DNA of 64,000 bases from contig NZ_JAQNDL010000003.1 of the NCBI RefSeq assembly GCF_028368995.1, forward strand, positions 2,914,001 to 2,978,000, read 5' to 3'. The stretch comes from Nannocystis bainbridge. Its GTDB lineage: Bacteria > Myxococcota_A > Polyangia > Nannocystales > Nannocystaceae. This document shows positions 51,153 through 61,398 of this stretch, in pieces. A model generated the notes under the pieces. That model did not search any database. It saw only the letters and a list, made by a program, of their open reading frames with translations, and was not told where the DNA came from. Position numbers and translations under genes: made by a program. Each line of letters opens with the position of its first letter. Positions within the stretch are counted from its first letter, which is position 1.

Positions 51153-53162
51153 TCAGCGCGACAGATACGGGTAGCTCTGCAGCACCCCGAGCAGCCACGA
51201 CTCGCCGAGCGTCGTCTCGACCGCCAGGTGGCGGTCGCGCAGCCAGCGGATCATCCGCTCCACATCGAAGTCCATCGACGACAGCACGTCTTCGCAGGTC
51301 GCGCCCATCTTGATCTCGAACGTGAGGTTCTCGCCGAGCTCCACGCGTTCGCTGCCTGGAAGGACCATGTCGTCGTCCGGGTTGCGGAGGATCACCTCGT
51401 GGCAGCGGGCGAACAGGTTGTGCACGTTGCCCAGGCTGTCCTGGTACGCCCCCGTCATGAAGAACCCCAGGTAGTACTTCTCGTCCGAACCGCGGCGCTG
51501 CTCGTGCAGCGGCAGGTACGGCATGTTCTCGTCGGGGTGGGCGAACGTCTCCACGCAGCCGTCGCTGTCGCACGTGATGTCGACGATCTGCGCGTTGATG
51601 GTCGGCTTCTCGCCGTGGCGGGACAGCGGCGCCGCGGGGAACACCTGGTCGATGCTCCACGCGTCGGGGATGCTCTGGAAGATCGAGAAGTTGACCAGGT
51701 ACTTCTGGTGGGCCTTGCCGAGGAAATCGACGATCTCCTCCGGCGGGTGCTGCATCGCCTCGACGATCTGCTTGACCTTGTTGCGGATCCGTCCGAACAG
51801 GCCCTCGGCGCTGGCGCGGTCCTGCAGGCTCAGGTAGCCGCGCGAGAACAGCTGCAGGCACTCGTCGCGGTAGTCGATCGCGTCGTGGAAGTACTCCTCG
51901 ACGTTCTTGATGTTGAGGCTCTCGAGCGTGTTGCGCAGCTCGTGGACCAGGCGGTGCTCGTCTTCGGCGGGCTCGGGCACCGGCATCAGCTCGCCCTGGA
52001 CCTCGCGCAGGTCGGCGATCGTCACCGCGTGGTTGGCCACCACCACGCGGCCTGACTCCGTCAGCAGCGTCGGCTGGCGGGCCCCCACCTCGCGGCAGGC
52101 CTCGATCACCTCGAACACCACCTGCGACGCGTACTCCTCGAGCGAGTAGTTGGCCGACGACGGGTACGACGTGCGCGAGCCGTCGTAGTCGACGCCGATG
52201 CCGCCGCCGAGGTCGAGGTAGCGCAGCCGCGGCGCCAGCTGCTGCATCTCGGCGTAGATGCGCGCGCCCTCGCGGACCGCCGTCTTGATGCGCTTGATCT
52301 GGGTGATCTGCGAGCCGATGTGGAAGTGCAGCAGCGACAGCTGCTCGACCATGCCGGCGGCCGTCAGCTCGCGCACCACGCCAAGCAGCTCATTGGTCGT
52401 CAGGCCGAACTTGCTGCTCTCGCCGCCCGAGCTCTGCCAGCGGCCGCTGCCGCGGCTGTACAGCTTGGCGCGCATGCCGACCTCGGGCTTCGCCGTCCAG
52501 TCCTGCTCCTGATAGACGTCGAGGTAGCGCCGGACCTCGCGCGTCGACTCGAGCACGATGATCACGTGGTGCCCGAGCTCGGCCGCGTGGAACGCCATGC
52601 GCATGAACTCGCGGTCCTTGTAGCCGTTGCAGACCAGCAGCGAGCCCTTGAGCGGCGGCTGGGCCATCGCCAGCAGCAGCTCCGGCTTCGAGCCGGCCTC
52701 GAGCCCGTAGTTGAACTTCTCGCGGGCCTTGACCACCGTGTCGACCACGCTGCGGCGCTGGTTGACCTTGAGCGGGTACACGCCGATGTGCTTGCCCTCG
52801 TAGCTGTTGTCGGCGATCGCCTTGGCGAACCCGTCCTTCAGCGTCCCCATCTGGTTCTCGATCATCGTCGGGAAGCGGACCACGTAGGGCGTGCGGATGC
52901 CGCGGCGCGCCAGCTCCTGCGACAGCGCGTACAGGTCGACCGCCGGCGAGTTCGGGGCCGCGAACACCAGGTGGCCCTCGCCGTTGGAGCGGATGAACGC
53001 GCTGCCCCAGCGGTTGATGCCGTAGCGTTTGAACGACGTCTCGACCGCGAGCGCGAGCGCCTGCGCCGAGCGCTTGCTCGCGTCGGGCTCGAGACCCGCC
53101 GGCACCTCGACCGCCACCGGCGCCGCCGGCTTGACCACATCTGCTTCCGTCGTCTGGCTCAT
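51153..53162 (-). CDS. speA: biosynthetic arginine decarboxylase
   Basis: A 669-residue fold III PLP decarboxylase. PLP lysine in GVYPLKVNQRR (Lys132), HFHIGSQI, YLDLGGGIGVDYDGS (glycine-rich phosphate-binding loop) and the C-terminal ITCDSDGC with its active-site Cys region are all as in SpeA. It makes agmatine from arginine, the first step of one putrescine/spermidine route. The start at 53162 gives MSQTTEADVV. The partner agmatinase or agmatine deiminase is not in the window. An intrinsic terminator follows. Confidence 0.95.
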   Translation of the reverse strand: MSQTTEADVVKPAAPVAVEVPAGLEPDASKRSAQALALAVETSFKRYGINRWGSAFIRSNGEGHLVFAAPNSPAVDLYALSQELARRGIRTPYVVRFPTMIENQMGTLKDGFAKAIADNSYEGKHIGVYPLKVNQRRSVVDTVVKAREKFNYGLEAGSKPELLLAMAQPPLKGSLLVCNGYKDREFMRMAFHAAELGHHVIIVLESTREVRRYLDVYQEQDWTAKPEVGMRAKLYSRGSGRWQSSGGESSKFGLTTNELLGVVRELTAAGMVEQLSLLHFHIGSQITQIKRIKTAVREGARIYAEMQQLAPRLRYLDLGGGIGVDYDGSRTSYPSSANYSLEEYASQVVFEVIEACREVGARQPTLLTESGRVVVANHAVTIADLREVQGELMPVPEPAEDEHRLVHELRNTLESLNIKNVEEYFHDAIDYRDECLQLFSRGYLSLQDRASAEGLFGRIRNKVKQIVEAMQHPPEEIVDFLGKAHQKYLVNFSIFQSIPDAWSIDQVFPAAPLSRHGEKPTINAQIVDITCDSDGCVETFAHPDENMPYLPLHEQRRGSDEKYYLGFFMTGAYQDSLGNVHNLFARCHEVILRNPDDDMVLPGSERVELGENLTFEIKMGATCEDVLSSMDFDVERMIRWLRDRHLAVETTLGESWLLGVLQSYPYLSR

Positions 53163-53434
53163 CTCGCCGGGGATGATGGGTGCGCATCGGCCCCGGCCGC
53201 AAGGCCCTCCCGGCGATCTCCCGCGGCCGGCGCCGGTGTCGGCCGTGCGGAGCCCGGAATTACGGGCGAGCGGGCCCCACGGACCCCGCCGGCCCGAGCC
53301 GCGAGGGCCACCGTTCGCGCCGGTCGCGGCGGGCGGGCCTCGCACCGCCCGCCGCTCGTCGCCCCGGTTGCTCGCCCGCGCCTCTGCTATCCTCCCGCCC
53401 CGCGCCCGCAGGGCGCCCCAGGAGTCGTCACGGC

Positions 53435-55114
<1,680 letters not shown>

Positions 55115-55129
55115 GCATGCTCTGAAGAC

Positions 55130-55161
55130 CATGCCCGCGAGGACATGTCTTCGCGGGCATG
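55130..55161. terminator. bidirectional hairpin with GGACATGTC loop
   Basis: CATGCCCGCGA, GGACATGTCT, TCGCGGGCATG: a perfect 11-bp stem whose loop is itself a GGACATGTC core. It lies in the 73-base gap between the convergent ettA and pectate-lyase-like genes. Confidence 0.7.
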
Positions 55162-55187
55162 TCCTTTGGGTCACACGGACCCCTCGC

Positions 55188-56807
55188 TCAGTAGTTCCAG
55201 GCCACGCAGTCGGTCGTCGTGCGCACGACGAACTCGGCCAGCGTGCGCAGGTTCCTGGTGAACGTCGCGGTGTCGAGGTAGTCGCCCGGGGTGGCGCCGC
55301 TGCGCGGGCCGCCCGGGCCGTAGCTGGTGATCCACCGCTCGTTGTTCACGGCGGCGTCGACGGCCTGCGCCGTGTCGGCGCGCAGCTTCTGGCACGAACG
55401 CTTCATCACGGTCGTGTCGCTCGCCAATCGGTCGTACTCGGCGCGCAGCGCCGCCAGCTGCGACGGGCCCTCCCACCCGTAGTTCTGGTAGGTCGGCGGC
55501 GCCTGCGAGAAGCGGACCGGATACCCGCCCGGGTTGACGGTGAAGAAGCCGACGTTCGCCGGCGAGGTGTCGTCGAGCTCGATGTAGCGGTGGATCGACG
55601 TGTCGTTCGCGTGGTCGACGGTCTCGAGGTACGCGAGCGCGGTCCCCACCGCGGCGCGGTTGGCCGGCACGCCCGGGTCGAGCTGGTAGAGGCGGAGCAG
55701 CGCCCACATGACGTCCTGGCTCTCCTGCCCGGCGATCGCCGGCACTTCCCAGCTGCGCGCCCACCGTGGCTGCATCTGGATGTCGTACTGCTGGGCCCAG
55801 GCCGGCTGCGGCTGAGGCATCTGCGCGCGGCGCAGGAAATCGCCGTAGGCGGTGAGCATGGCCTGGTAGGTCGTGGCCTGCGCCGGATAGACCTGCCTGG
55901 CCCAGTACAGCATCTCGACGAAGGCCGACGCCAGGTTGTCGTTCAACGTCGGGTCGTCCCAGTACTCGTTGCCGTAGGCGTTGGCGTAGCAGTTGGCGAG
56001 GCCGCACGCGGTCCCGATCGAGGGCGGATAGCTGGCCTGCAGCGCCGGCCGGGCGGCGACGGGACCGGCGAACCCCTGCGGAAAGCCGCCGTGGGTCGGG
56101 TACTGCGAGGTCTCCACGCGCGCGCGGGCGTAGGCCGAGGAGCCGGAGAGCGCCGTATCGGCGAAGCCGAACAGTTGGTCGGTGCGCATCATCGCAACCA
56201 GCGCCAGCTGGGTGACCTGGTCGTCGTAGACCGAGAACTTGCAGCCGCCGCAGCTACAGCTCGCCGTGGTGTTGAGGTAGCAGGCCTTGAGCGTCGGCGT
56301 CGGCTTGAAGTCCGCGTAGAGGCGCCAGCCGCCCGATTTGACCTGCCCGTGGCGCAACGCCATGGCCGCGTCCTTCGCGTAGGTCTTGAGCGCCGGCGTC
56401 GCCGGGTCGGCGAGGGCGGCCTCGACGAACGCGATCGTCACGTCCGCCGTGCCGGGTGACTGGATCATGATCTGATCGTCGTCGAGCTGGATGTCGCCCC
56501 AGCGCTCGCTCAGGTTGGTGGCGTTGTGGTGCCACGCGTAGCCGCCGTGCCGGGCGACGTTGTCGTGGAAGAACTTCGCCGCGTTCCGCATGCGCCCGAG
56601 CGCCTTGGCCCGCAGCGGCGTCGCGGCGGCCGGCTCCGCCTCACCGATCGCCAGGTTCGGTCGTGAGCCGTCGCGCGCCGGCTCGGCGCCGGTCGAGTCG
56701 CTCTCCACTTCGGTGTCCGTCGTTTCGCTCTCCGATTCGGTGCCTGGCGCGTCGCAGGCGAACTGCGAGAGGAGCGGGAAGAGAGCGAGCGTAAGCAGTC
56801 TTTTCAT
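55188..56807 (-). CDS. secreted lipoprotein, pectate-lyase-like alpha/alpha-toroid enzyme
   Basis: A 539-residue protein. Signal LLTLALFPLLSQFAC (lipobox Cys18), an acidic Ser/Thr/Glu linker (about 20-50), then a catalytic-looking domain: RHGGYAWHH, QSPGTADVTIAFVEAAL, GQVKSGGWRLYADF and PRWARSWEVPAIAGQESQDV. The last segment and the repeated GG(Y/W) helices match my recollection of pectate lyases of the PL10-like alpha/alpha-toroid type. A role in degrading acidic polysaccharide is inferred; I have not identified catalytic residues with certainty. Confidence 0.65.
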   Translation of the reverse strand: MKRLLTLALFPLLSQFACDAPGTESESETTDTEVESDSTGAEPARDGSRPNLAIGEAEPAAATPLRAKALGRMRNAAKFFHDNVARHGGYAWHHNATNLSERWGDIQLDDDQIMIQSPGTADVTIAFVEAALADPATPALKTYAKDAAMALRHGQVKSGGWRLYADFKPTPTLKACYLNTTASCSCGGCKFSVYDDQVTQLALVAMMRTDQLFGFADTALSGSSAYARARVETSQYPTHGGFPQGFAGPVAARPALQASYPPSIGTACGLANCYANAYGNEYWDDPTLNDNLASAFVEMLYWARQVYPAQATTYQAMLTAYGDFLRRAQMPQPQPAWAQQYDIQMQPRWARSWEVPAIAGQESQDVMWALLRLYQLDPGVPANRAAVGTALAYLETVDHANDTSIHRYIELDDTSPANVGFFTVNPGGYPVRFSQAPPTYQNYGWEGPSQLAALRAEYDRLASDTTVMKRSCQKLRADTAQAVDAAVNNERWITSYGPGGPRSGATPGDYLDTATFTRNLRTLAEFVVRTTTDCVAWNY

Positions 56808-57150
56808 GAACGAGATTCTCCTGTTTCAGCGGTCGTGATCGATGGTCCACGCGTGCGGCCTCGCCGAGAACGTCCTGCCGCGCGCGGCCCGGCCCGCCCA
56901 TCGGAGCGCGCCGGAGCGCGCCGGAGTCGTAACGAAAGACCCACGCCGGGCACGGTCCCCGATCGGCCGGCAACGTTACAAACCACGGCACCGAAGTCGC
57001 GACCTCGGTCGACGACGAGCGCGAGCGCGCTCGAGTCCGTCTCTGCATGAGGACGACTCGAGGCTCGCGTCACCGGCTCATGTCACCCGCTTCGCGCGTC
57101 GCCGCTCCCTTGCGCGACGCGAATCATTGCTGTCCCTTGGGACATGACCT
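56808..57150. other. non-coding gap
   Basis: I see no gene. The right end (about 57128-57146) holds GCTGTCCCTTGGGACATG, a TGTCC/GGACA copy right after the stop of the 85-residue gene on the minus strand, likely its terminator. The left part is presumably the promoter region of the pectate-lyase-like gene. Confidence 0.45.
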
Positions 57151-57408
57151 TCAGACCAGCCGCGGCATCCGCTCCAGCGCCGCCTGGCGCTCGAGCAGCA
57201 CCGCCGTCAGCACCGCCCGCACCGCCGGCGCGTCGAGCCCGCGCAGGTGGCCGAGCAGGTGGTCCATGTGGATCTGGAACCCGCAGCGCGTCACCTCGAC
57301 CGGCGTCAGCGGGCACTGCATCTCGCCGCGGTGGAGCAGCGCCAAAAACCGCTTGAGGTCCTCGGTGGGCACACGGACGAGCGCGTTCTGCAGCATCGCC
57401 GGGGGCAT
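57151..57408 (-). CDS. small hypothetical protein
   Basis: An 85-residue soluble helical protein starting at ATG 57408, which has GAGGGG just upstream. VPTEDLKRFLALLHRGEMQCPLTPVEVTRCGFQIHMDHLLGHLRGL suggests a compact helical fold with two Cys. Not recognised; possibly an anti-sigma-like or regulator protein, but there is no evidence. Confidence 0.5.
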   Translation of the reverse strand: MPPAMLQNALVRVPTEDLKRFLALLHRGEMQCPLTPVEVTRCGFQIHMDHLLGHLRGLDAPAVRAVLTAVLLERQAALERMPRLV

Positions 57409-57571
57409 AGCCCCTCGCCCGCCTGCGGGCAAGCGCGGGCGCCTCGCGCGTCGCGCTCGCCCGGGCCCGCCGACGCCCTCGCGCGCCGCACGGGCCGCGC
57501 TCGCTCACGAAGCCGGCGACGTGCTCACCGGCATCCGACCTCGCCACGACGGTCCGTCGCGCCCGGCCGCC

Positions 57572-58075
57572 TCAGCCTTCCGGCGGCGGGTCCGGCAGGC
57601 GGAACGACCTTATGAAATCTTCGCCCGCGCTGTGACAGCCGACGCACACGTCGGGTCGGCCGGAGAAGCGCGGCTGGTCGCTCGAGCCGTCGTACTGCTC
57701 CCACGCCCACACGCCGGCCTGCTTCTGCATCACCGCGACCTGGACCAGCGACCCGCCCTCGGCCGCGTCGTAGCCGGCCAGGACCACCATCGCGTCCTCG
57801 GACCAGGCCAGCAGCCCCTCGGGCAGCACCATCGCCAGGTCGGCGACCACCACGTCGTTGATGTAGATGTCGACGAACCCGCCGTGCGGCGCGACCACCG
57901 GCTGGCGCTTCTCACGGTTCTTCGGCCGGGCCCACATCGTGTAATCGCCGGCCTCGGCCAGCAGCGTCGGCGCCTCGGACACCGGCTGCAGCGGCTCCTC
58001 GCAGCCCGCGGGCAGGGCCCCGAGGGCGACGGCGGCGATCGCGGCGCGGCGGCGCATCGACATCGTCGACACCAT
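57572..58075 (-). CDS. haem-binding lipoprotein (single CxxCH, cytochrome P460-like)
   Basis: A 167-residue protein. Signal RRRAAIAAVALGALPAGC (lipobox Cys25). A beta-rich middle (GDYTMWARPKNREKRQPVVA, HGGFVDIYINDVVVADLAMV) leads to one c-type haem motif CVGCH (144-148) followed by DFIRSFRLP near the C-terminus. The arrangement of a beta domain with a late CxxCH resembles cytochrome P460-type proteins. It may take part in periplasmic redox chemistry. ATG 58075 is preceded by AAGGG. Confidence 0.7.
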   Translation of the reverse strand: MVSTMSMRRRAAIAAVALGALPAGCEEPLQPVSEAPTLLAEAGDYTMWARPKNREKRQPVVAPHGGFVDIYINDVVVADLAMVLPEGLLAWSEDAMVVLAGYDAAEGGSLVQVAVMQKQAGVWAWEQYDGSSDQPRFSGRPDVCVGCHSAGEDFIRSFRLPDPPPEG

Positions 58076-58090
58076 AACACCCTTTGCGGC

Positions 58091-58096
58091 TACGAT
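58091..58096 (+). promoter_or_regulatory. -10-like TACGAT 10 bases before rsmB GTG
   Basis: TACGAT in the 31-base gap between the divergent haem lipoprotein and rsmB. It fits a short-leader start for rsmB. Confidence 0.3.
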
Positions 58097-58106
58097 CCGC
58101 GCCCCC

Positions 58107-59435
58107 GTGCCGAGAAACCCCATCACCGCCCGCGCCCTGGCCGTTCAGACCCTCCGGCAGATCGATCAACGCCGCGGCTTCAGCAACCGGATCCTGGCCG
58201 AGCAGTTCGAGCGTCACCCGGACCTCGAGCGGCGCGAGCGCGGCCTCACCACCAACCTCGTGTACGGCGTGCTGCGCCACCGCGGCCGCCTCGACGCGCT
58301 GATCGACGCCGTCGCCGTGCGCCCGAAGAACCTCAGCGCCCGCGCGCGAGAGATCGCCCGCGTCGCCGTGTTCGAGCTGCGCGAGCTGCAGCACCCGCCG
58401 CACGCCGCGATCTCGCAGGCCCTCGGCCTCGCCACCGCGCTCGACCCGAGCGGCGGCCTGGCCCGCCCGCTGCACGCCATCCTCTCCGCCATCGACCGCG
58501 AAGGCGCCGCCGCCGACGCCCGCCTCGCCGCCGGCAAGCCGCTCGACGTGCTCGCCGATCGCTGGTCGATCCCCCGCTGGCTCGCGGGCCGCTGGATCGC
58601 CAACCTCGGCCCCGACCTCGCCCTCGCCCGCGCCCGCGCCCTCGCCGAGCCGCCCGCCGTCGAGCTGCGCGTCGACCTGTCCCGAACGACAGCCGACGAC
58701 GTCGCCGCGGCCCTGCGCGAGGCCGAGCCGAAGGCCCTCGTCGAGCCGATCGCCGACCAGCCGCAGGCCCTGCGGGTGCGCAGCGGCGGCGAGCTGGTCC
58801 GCCACCCGCTGCACGAGCGCGGCCTGTTCTCGGTCCAGGCCCTCGGGGCGCAGCGCGCCGCCCTGACTCTTGCGCCATGTCCTGAAGAACATGTCCTGGA
58901 CGCCTGCGCCGGCATGGGCACCAAGTCGCTGCAGCTGGCCGAGCTGATGGGCCGCCGCGGCCGTCTGGTCGCCGCCGACGCCAGCGAGCTCCGGCTCGGC
59001 GAGCACGCCGCCCTGCGCCGCCGCGGCGGGCTCGACGTCGAGGGCCTCGAATTCACCTCGGTGATCGCCGACCTCGCCGCCGATGAGCCGCAGCCCGGCG
59101 TCGACGACTCGACCTACGACGCCGTCCTGCTCGACGCCCCCTGCACCGGCCTCGGCAACCTGGCCCGCCACCCCGAGCTGCGCGGCACCGTGCAGTTCGC
59201 GGACATCGCCGTCTGCGCCGCCCTCCAGCGCCGCCTGCTCGACCGCAGCCGCGCCCGCGTGCGCCCCGGCGGCCGCCTGGTCTACGCCGTCTGCAGCCTC
59301 GAGCCCGAGGAGGGCCCGCGCCTGGTCCGCGCCGCGTGCGACGCCGGCAGCTTCACGCTCGAGCACGAGGAGACCTGGACGCCCGAGGCCCACCAGACCG
59401 ACGGCTTCTACCTGGCCCGCCTGCGCCCGAGCTGA
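58107..59435 (+). CDS. rsmB: 16S rRNA m5C967 methyltransferase RsmB
   Basis: A 442-residue protein from GTG. The N-terminal NusB-like domain (about 1-140: ARALAVQTLRQIDQRRGFSN, LVYGVLRHRGRLDALI) is followed by the SAM-dependent methyltransferase: VLDACAGMGTKSLQL (SAM loop), DAPCTGLGNLARHPE and YAVCSLEPEEG with the two catalytic cysteines. It methylates C967 of 16S rRNA. Two TGTCC/GGACA copies lie in frame: DLSRTTADD (58676-58693) and APCPEEHVLD (58876-58898), the second immediately before the SAM loop, where homologues read roughly PGERVLD. Confidence 0.93.
   Translation: MPRNPITARALAVQTLRQIDQRRGFSNRILAEQFERHPDLERRERGLTTNLVYGVLRHRGRLDALIDAVAVRPKNLSARAREIARVAVFELRELQHPPHAAISQALGLATALDPSGGLARPLHAILSAIDREGAAADARLAAGKPLDVLADRWSIPRWLAGRWIANLGPDLALARARALAEPPAVELRVDLSRTTADDVAAALREAEPKALVEPIADQPQALRVRSGGELVRHPLHERGLFSVQALGAQRAALTLAPCPEEHVLDACAGMGTKSLQLAELMGRRGRLVAADASELRLGEHAALRRRGGLDVEGLEFTSVIADLAADEPQPGVDDSTYDAVLLDAPCTGLGNLARHPELRGTVQFADIAVCAALQRRLLDRSRARVRPGGRLVYAVCSLEPEEGPRLVRAACDAGSFTLEHEETWTPEAHQTDGFYLARLRPS
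58876..58898. repeat. TGTCC/GGACA element next to the RsmB SAM loop
   Basis: CATGTCCTGAAGAACATGTC plus CTG encodes PCPEEHVLD with no apparent length change relative to the family pattern. Confidence 0.55.
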
Positions 59436-59510
59436 GCCTTATCCTCAGGACATGTTCTAAAAGGCATGTCCTGAAGGTCAGACGGCGCGTACCCTCACGC
59501 CTCCAGCAGT
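59436..59510. terminator. palindromes after rsmB
   Basis: CAGGACATGTTC, TAAAAG, GCATGTCCTG (59447-59473) forms an inverted pair directly downstream of the rsmB stop. Confidence 0.5.
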
Positions 59511-59705
59511 GCATCGATCGGCGCCGCGGCTCGGAGGGCAACTCCGGGCCTCGCAGCCGTTGGAGCGCATCGATCTTTGCCGGGCTCCTGGAGGGCAACT
59601 CCGGGCCCCGCAGCCGTTCAGTGTATCGATTGGCGCCGCGCTCCTGGAGGCCCACTCCAGGCCCCGCAGCCGTTCCGTGCATCCATCTGTGCCGCGCGAC
59701 TCCGG
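59511..59705. repeat. 56-bp tandem repeat with conserved hairpin
   Basis: Units begin GCATCGAT at 59511, 59567, 59623 (GTATCGAT) and 59679 (partial), spaced exactly 56 bases. Each has an internal hairpin: CGGAG/CTCCG in unit 1, TGGAG/CTCCG in unit 2, TGGAG/CTCCA in unit 3, so unit 3 has compensating changes. No protein is encoded in a consistent frame. Confidence 0.8.
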
Positions 59706-59866
59706 GCCGGTGCGCCGGGGCCCGCTCGCACGTTCGCGCCAGTGGCGCGCTTCTGTGCCGGACATGGCCCCGAGAGCATGCCCTTCGAGACATGCCCTTC
59801 GGAACATGTTCGAACGAACACTCAAGTTTCGCTCACGGCTGCGCTCCGGCTCGCTCCGCCGCGCCT

Positions 59867-59907
59867 GCGTCGAGGTCATCCTTCGCCTCGACGCGCATCG
59901 AGTTTTT
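59867..59907 (+). terminator. hairpin plus T-run on the plus strand
   Basis: GCGTCGAGG, a 10-base loop, CCTCGACGC, then GCATCGAG and TTTTTT. It is directed on the plus strand, 430 bases after rsmB, so it would end a transcript that covers the 56-bp repeats. Several CATGCCC/GGACATG half-sites precede it (59760-59815). Confidence 0.6.
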
Positions 59908-59924
59908 TCAAGAGCGGCTCGCTG

Positions 59925-60530
59925 TCAGGGCTGCGCCCCGGGCGACGCCGGGGCGGGTGGGACCCCGCCCATCAGCTGCTGCAGCTTGGCCGCGTTCGGG
60001 TCGTCCGCGGGCACCGCGTCGATGAACTTGCGGGCGTGGTGCTGGGCCTCGTCCTTCACCCCCGCTTCCCACGTCAGCACCGCCAGGTTGAAGCGGGCCG
60101 GGTTGTAGCTCGGATCGGCCTTGAGCGCCGCCAGGTAGCGGCTGCGGGCGTCGTTGTACTTGCCGCGCTTTTGGGCCACGAGGCCCAGGTTGTAAAGCAC
60201 CAGCGCATCGCCGGCGTCGCTGGCGAGCGGCTCCAGCAGGCGGGTCGCCTCGTCGAGATCGTCGCGGAGGATCGCCAGCTTGGCCGCGAGCAGCTTGGCG
60301 TCGCGGCCGGCACCGGCGGCGATCGCCTGCTCGGCGGCGAGCCGCGCCTCCTCGTGGCGCCCGGCGGCCTCGAGCTCGAGCGCCTCGAGGTACTTCTTCT
60401 CGGCCTCCGGCGACGCGGCCGGGGCCTCGGCGCTCGGGCGGTCAGGCGGGGCAGCCGGCGAAGAGCCGTCGCAGGCCACGGGTAGCGCGAGCAGGAGCGG
60501 GAGCAAGGCACGGCGCAGGCACGAAATCAT
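59925..60530 (-). CDS. TPR-repeat lipoprotein
   Basis: A 201-residue protein from ATG 60530 with GAGGT upstream. Signal RRALLPLLLALPVAC (lipobox Cys20), a Pro/Ala linker, then about four tetratricopeptide units (KKYLEALELEAAGRHEEARL, AKLAILRDDLDEATRLLEPL, LYNLGLVAQKRGKYNDARSR, ARFNLAVLTWEAGVKDEAQ). TPRs mediate protein contacts in the periplasm or outer membrane. TATGCT lies about 30 bases upstream of the start. Confidence 0.82.
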   Translation of the reverse strand: MISCLRRALLPLLLALPVACDGSSPAAPPDRPSAEAPAASPEAEKKYLEALELEAAGRHEEARLAAEQAIAAGAGRDAKLLAAKLAILRDDLDEATRLLEPLASDAGDALVLYNLGLVAQKRGKYNDARSRYLAALKADPSYNPARFNLAVLTWEAGVKDEAQHHARKFIDAVPADDPNAAKLQQLMGGVPPAPASPGAQP

Positions 60531-60858
60531 CAAGGACCTCGGTCGACCTCGCAGTCGTAGCATAGTTCCGCCGCCGACGTCCTCTGCGCGTCGCGGCGCC
60601 CCCTCCGCCGCGCCACCGTATCCCGCCGGTCCGCCGCGCGCCGCCGCTCTCACATGTCCCGAAGGACATACGCCTGCACGCGCGCATGTCTCTCGGGACA
60701 TCCGCGCCGCAGGCCCGTGCAGCGGCCGACGCACCCGCCTCGCGCGAACCTGGCGCTTGTGGTCTCGCTGCCAATCGTGATAGCTTGGGCTCCGATCGAC
60801 GTGGGTCGATCACCGCGTCCCTCGCTGTGGACGTCGCTCTTCGGAACTGGGGGTGATC
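60531..60858. other. divergent promoter region with palindromes
   Basis: No gene is seen. CATGTCCCGAAGGACAT (60653-60669) and CATGTCTCTCGGGACAT (60685-60701) are two TGTCC/GGACA copies, here in a divergent rather than convergent gap. TCGTGATAGCTTG at about 60774-60786 is shared with the promoter of the lipoprotein gene at 46394. Confidence 0.5.
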
Positions 60859-61398
60859 ATGCGCCGAACCGCGCCTATGCGCCGGTATGGGGCTGTCTTG
60901 GGGCTATTGTCGATCGTTGGATTCGCGGGCGGGTGTGCCGACGACACCACCGCCGGCACCCTCTCCATTAGTGGTACCGACGGCACCGCCACGACTGGCG
61001 ACCCGCCGACGTCCACCGATTCGCCGACGTCTCCGGCCACCACCGACACCCCCACGACCACCGTTTCGACGACCACCACCGATTCGACGACCACCGAAGG
61101 CCCCACCACCACCGAGGGGCCCACGACCACCGATTCGGCGACCACGACCACCACCGACACGACGACGAGCACGACGACCACGACGACCACGACGACCACC
61201 GATACCGACACGACCACAGGCGATCCCGTCGTCGGCCGCTCCATCACCCAGACCGTCAACAGCGGCACCGTCGCCTCCAGCCCCAACTTCCGCATGGTCT
61301 TCACGCTGGGTCAGCCGACCCAGAACCAGGGCATCTACTCTTCCGCCAACTTTCGCCTCCAGGGCGGCCTCATCGGCGCCAACGGGAACCCGCCATGA
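60859..61398 (+). CDS. Thr-rich lipoprotein coupled to the collagen-like protein
   Basis: A 179-residue protein. Signal YGAVLGLLSIVGFAGGC (lipobox Cys near 26), then a linker of some 85 residues almost only Thr with Asp, Ser, Pro and Gly, and a C-terminal domain: GRSITQTVNSGTVASSPNFR, VFTLGQPTQNQGIYSSANFRLQGGLIG, which looks like a short beta-rich surface domain. GTG 60853 is an alternative start. Its stop overlaps the ATG of the collagen-like gene (ATGA), so the two products are made together. Confidence 0.72.
   Translation: MRRTAPMRRYGAVLGLLSIVGFAGGCADDTTAGTLSISGTDGTATTGDPPTSTDSPTSPATTDTPTTTVSTTTTDSTTTEGPTTTEGPTTTDSATTTTTDTTTSTTTTTTTTTTDTDTTTGDPVVGRSITQTVNSGTVASSPNFRMVFTLGQPTQNQGIYSSANFRLQGGLIGANGNPP

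Noticed and set aside
59511..59705. CRISPR-like array of 56-bp units
   Set aside because: Three and a half units with no distinct spacers; it fits a tandem repeat with hairpins better.
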